Assembly: GCF_023242475.1 (NCBI RefSeq)
Contig: NZ_JALJFG010000005.1
Coordinates: 62,001 to 126,000, forward strand
From: Pseudomonas sp. MWU15-20650
GTDB taxonomy: Bacteria > Pseudomonadota > Gammaproteobacteria > Pseudomonadales > Pseudomonadaceae
Direction of reading: 5' to 3'
Length of the DNA: 64,000 nucleotides
Each line of letters begins with the position of its first letter. Within the stretch, counting starts at the first letter, position 1. The translations under genes were made by a program, and so were the position numbers. This document shows, one piece after another, positions 63,029 through 64,000 of this stretch. The notes under the pieces are model-generated. The model saw only the letters and a list, made by a program, of their open reading frames with translations, was not told where the DNA came from and searched no databases.

Positions 63029-64000
63029 ATGAGCGCCAGCACCTCTGCCACCCTGCGTCACGATTGGTCCTTAGCCGAAGTCAAAGCACTGTTCGTGCAG
63101 CCGTTCAATGACCTGTTGTTCCAGGCGCAGACCGTGCACCGCGCGCATTTCGACGCCAATCGCGTACAGGTGTCGACCCTGTTGTCGATCAAGACCGGTG
63201 CCTGCCCGGAAGATTGCAAATATTGTCCGCAGTCGGGCCACTACAACACTGGCCTGGAAAAAGAAAAGCTGATGGAGGTGCAGAAGGTCCTCGAAGAGGC
63301 CGCTCGTGCCAAAGCGATCGGCTCGACGCGTTTCTGCATGGGCGCCGCCTGGAAACACCCGTCGGCCAAAGATATGCCCTATGTGCTGGAGATGGTCAAA
63401 GGCGTGAAGGCCATGGGCCTGGAAACCTGCATGACCCTCGGCCGTCTCGACCAGGACCAGACCCAAGCCCTGGCCCAGGCGGGCCTGGACTACTACAACC
63501 ACAACCTGGATACGTCGCCGGAGTTCTACGGCAGCATCATCACCACCCGTACCTACAGCGAGCGCCTGCAAACCCTGGCCTACGTGCGTGATTCGGGGAT
63601 GAAGATCTGCTCGGGCGGTATCCTCGGCATGGGGGAGTCCCTCGATGACCGTGCCAACCTGCTGATCCAACTGGCCAACCTGCCGGAACACCCGGAGTCG
63701 GTGCCGATCAACATGCTGGTAAAGGTTGTCGGTACGCCGCTGGAAAACGCCGATGACATCGACCCGTTCGATTTCATCCGCATGCTGGCCGTGGCGCGCA
63801 TTCTGATGCCGCAATCCCATGTGCGCCTGTCCGCCGGGCGTGAAGCCATGAACGAGCAAATGCAGGCCCTGGCGTTCTTCGCCGGTGCCAACTCGATCTT
63901 CTACGGTGACAAACTGCTGACCACCGCCAACCCGCAGGCTGACAAGGACATGCAACTGTTCTCACGCCTGGGCATCCTGCCGGAAGCGCGCGAAGAGCAC
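63029..64000 (+). CDS. bioB: Biotin synthase, 3' end beyond the window
   Basis: Radical SAM enzyme converting dethiobiotin to biotin. 324 codons are visible and the frame is open to the window end; the family is about 350 residues, so roughly 27 are missing. The CxxxCxxC motif is [16 protein letters not shown], with cysteines near residues 54, 58 and 61. [15 protein letters not shown] and [15 protein letters not shown] supply other cluster residues. AAGGA lies seven bases before the ATG. Divergent from comF, as in other Pseudomonas. Confidence 0.95.
   Translation, partial: MSASTSATLRHDWSLAEVKALFVQPFNDLLFQAQTVHRAHFDANRVQVSTLLSIKTGACPEDCKYCPQSGHYNTGLEKEKLMEVQKVLEEAARAKAIGSTRFCMGAAWKHPSAKDMPYVLEMVKGVKAMGLETCMTLGRLDQDQTQALAQAGLDYYNHNLDTSPEFYGSIITTRTYSERLQTLAYVRDSGMKICSGGILGMGESLDDRANLLIQLANLPEHPESVPINMLVKVVGTPLENADDIDPFDFIRMLAVARILMPQSHVRLSAGREAMNEQMQALAFFAGANSIFYGDKLLTTANPQADKDMQLFSRLGILPEAREEH

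Overview
The window is a high-GC, gene-dense Proteobacterial chromosome segment. Gene content, gene order and many copies of a GTGGGAGGGGGCTTGCTCCCGAT-type REP palindrome point to Pseudomonas, most likely the P. fluorescens group. No rRNA, tRNA, CRISPR array, insertion sequence or prophage was recognised.

Region 1 (1-35.2 kb) is a large quaternary-amine catabolic locus. A divergent pair, caiX and cdhR, starts the leftward carnitine operon caiX-cdhC-cdhA-cdhB, which ends with a gamma-butyrobetaine dioxygenase gene. Together these can turn gamma-butyrobetaine into carnitine, 3-dehydrocarnitine, betainyl-CoA and then glycine betaine. gbcA/gbcB (divergent) demethylate glycine betaine to dimethylglycine. 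The dipeptidase-DUF-dgcA-dgcB-etfA-etfB operon handles dimethylglycine to sarcosine. The glyA-soxBDAG-purU-fdhA operon takes sarcosine to glycine and serine and disposes of C1 units and formaldehyde. An L-serine dehydratase gene at the left edge closes the route to pyruvate. gbdR, next to it, is the expected glycine betaine/dimethylglycine-responsive activator. Between these blocks sit an AAA ATPase with an AT-rich promoter, three small unrelated genes, a threonine aldolase and a TraX-family membrane protein.

Region 2 (35.4-44.1 kb) holds an ECF sigma factor/RskA-type anti-sigma pair with an extra RskA-like half protein, a DUF2780 secreted protein, a YihG-type acyltransferase, a retropepsin-like periplasmic protein, the creBCD two-component locus and a glutathione S-transferase.

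Region 3 (44.2-49.7 kb) is a TonB-dependent siderophore receptor with its FecI/FecR-type surface signalling pair, a PepSY membrane protein and a 60-residue membrane partner. A Fur-box-like site precedes the sigma gene.

Region 4 (49.7-64 kb) has housekeeping and regulatory genes: a DnaQ-like exonuclease with a CBS/DUF294 protein, a response regulator, glcB, a GcvR-like ACT protein, rarD, srkA, a PhoX phosphatase, modE, comF and the start of bioB, which runs off the right edge. Between the response regulator and glcB lies a 534-bp tandem repeat built on REP sequence that carries two copies of a 26-codon ORF.

The less explained items are: a four-unit intergenic repeat array in which each unit carries a perfect DnaA box (20.4-20.96 kb); the tandem repeat with duplicated micro-ORFs; two other unannotated micro-ORFs; a possible small RNA near 3.6-3.8 kb; and a direct-repeat motif shared by three catabolic promoters that may be the GbdR operator. 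Regulatory sites were read by eye and are hypotheses.
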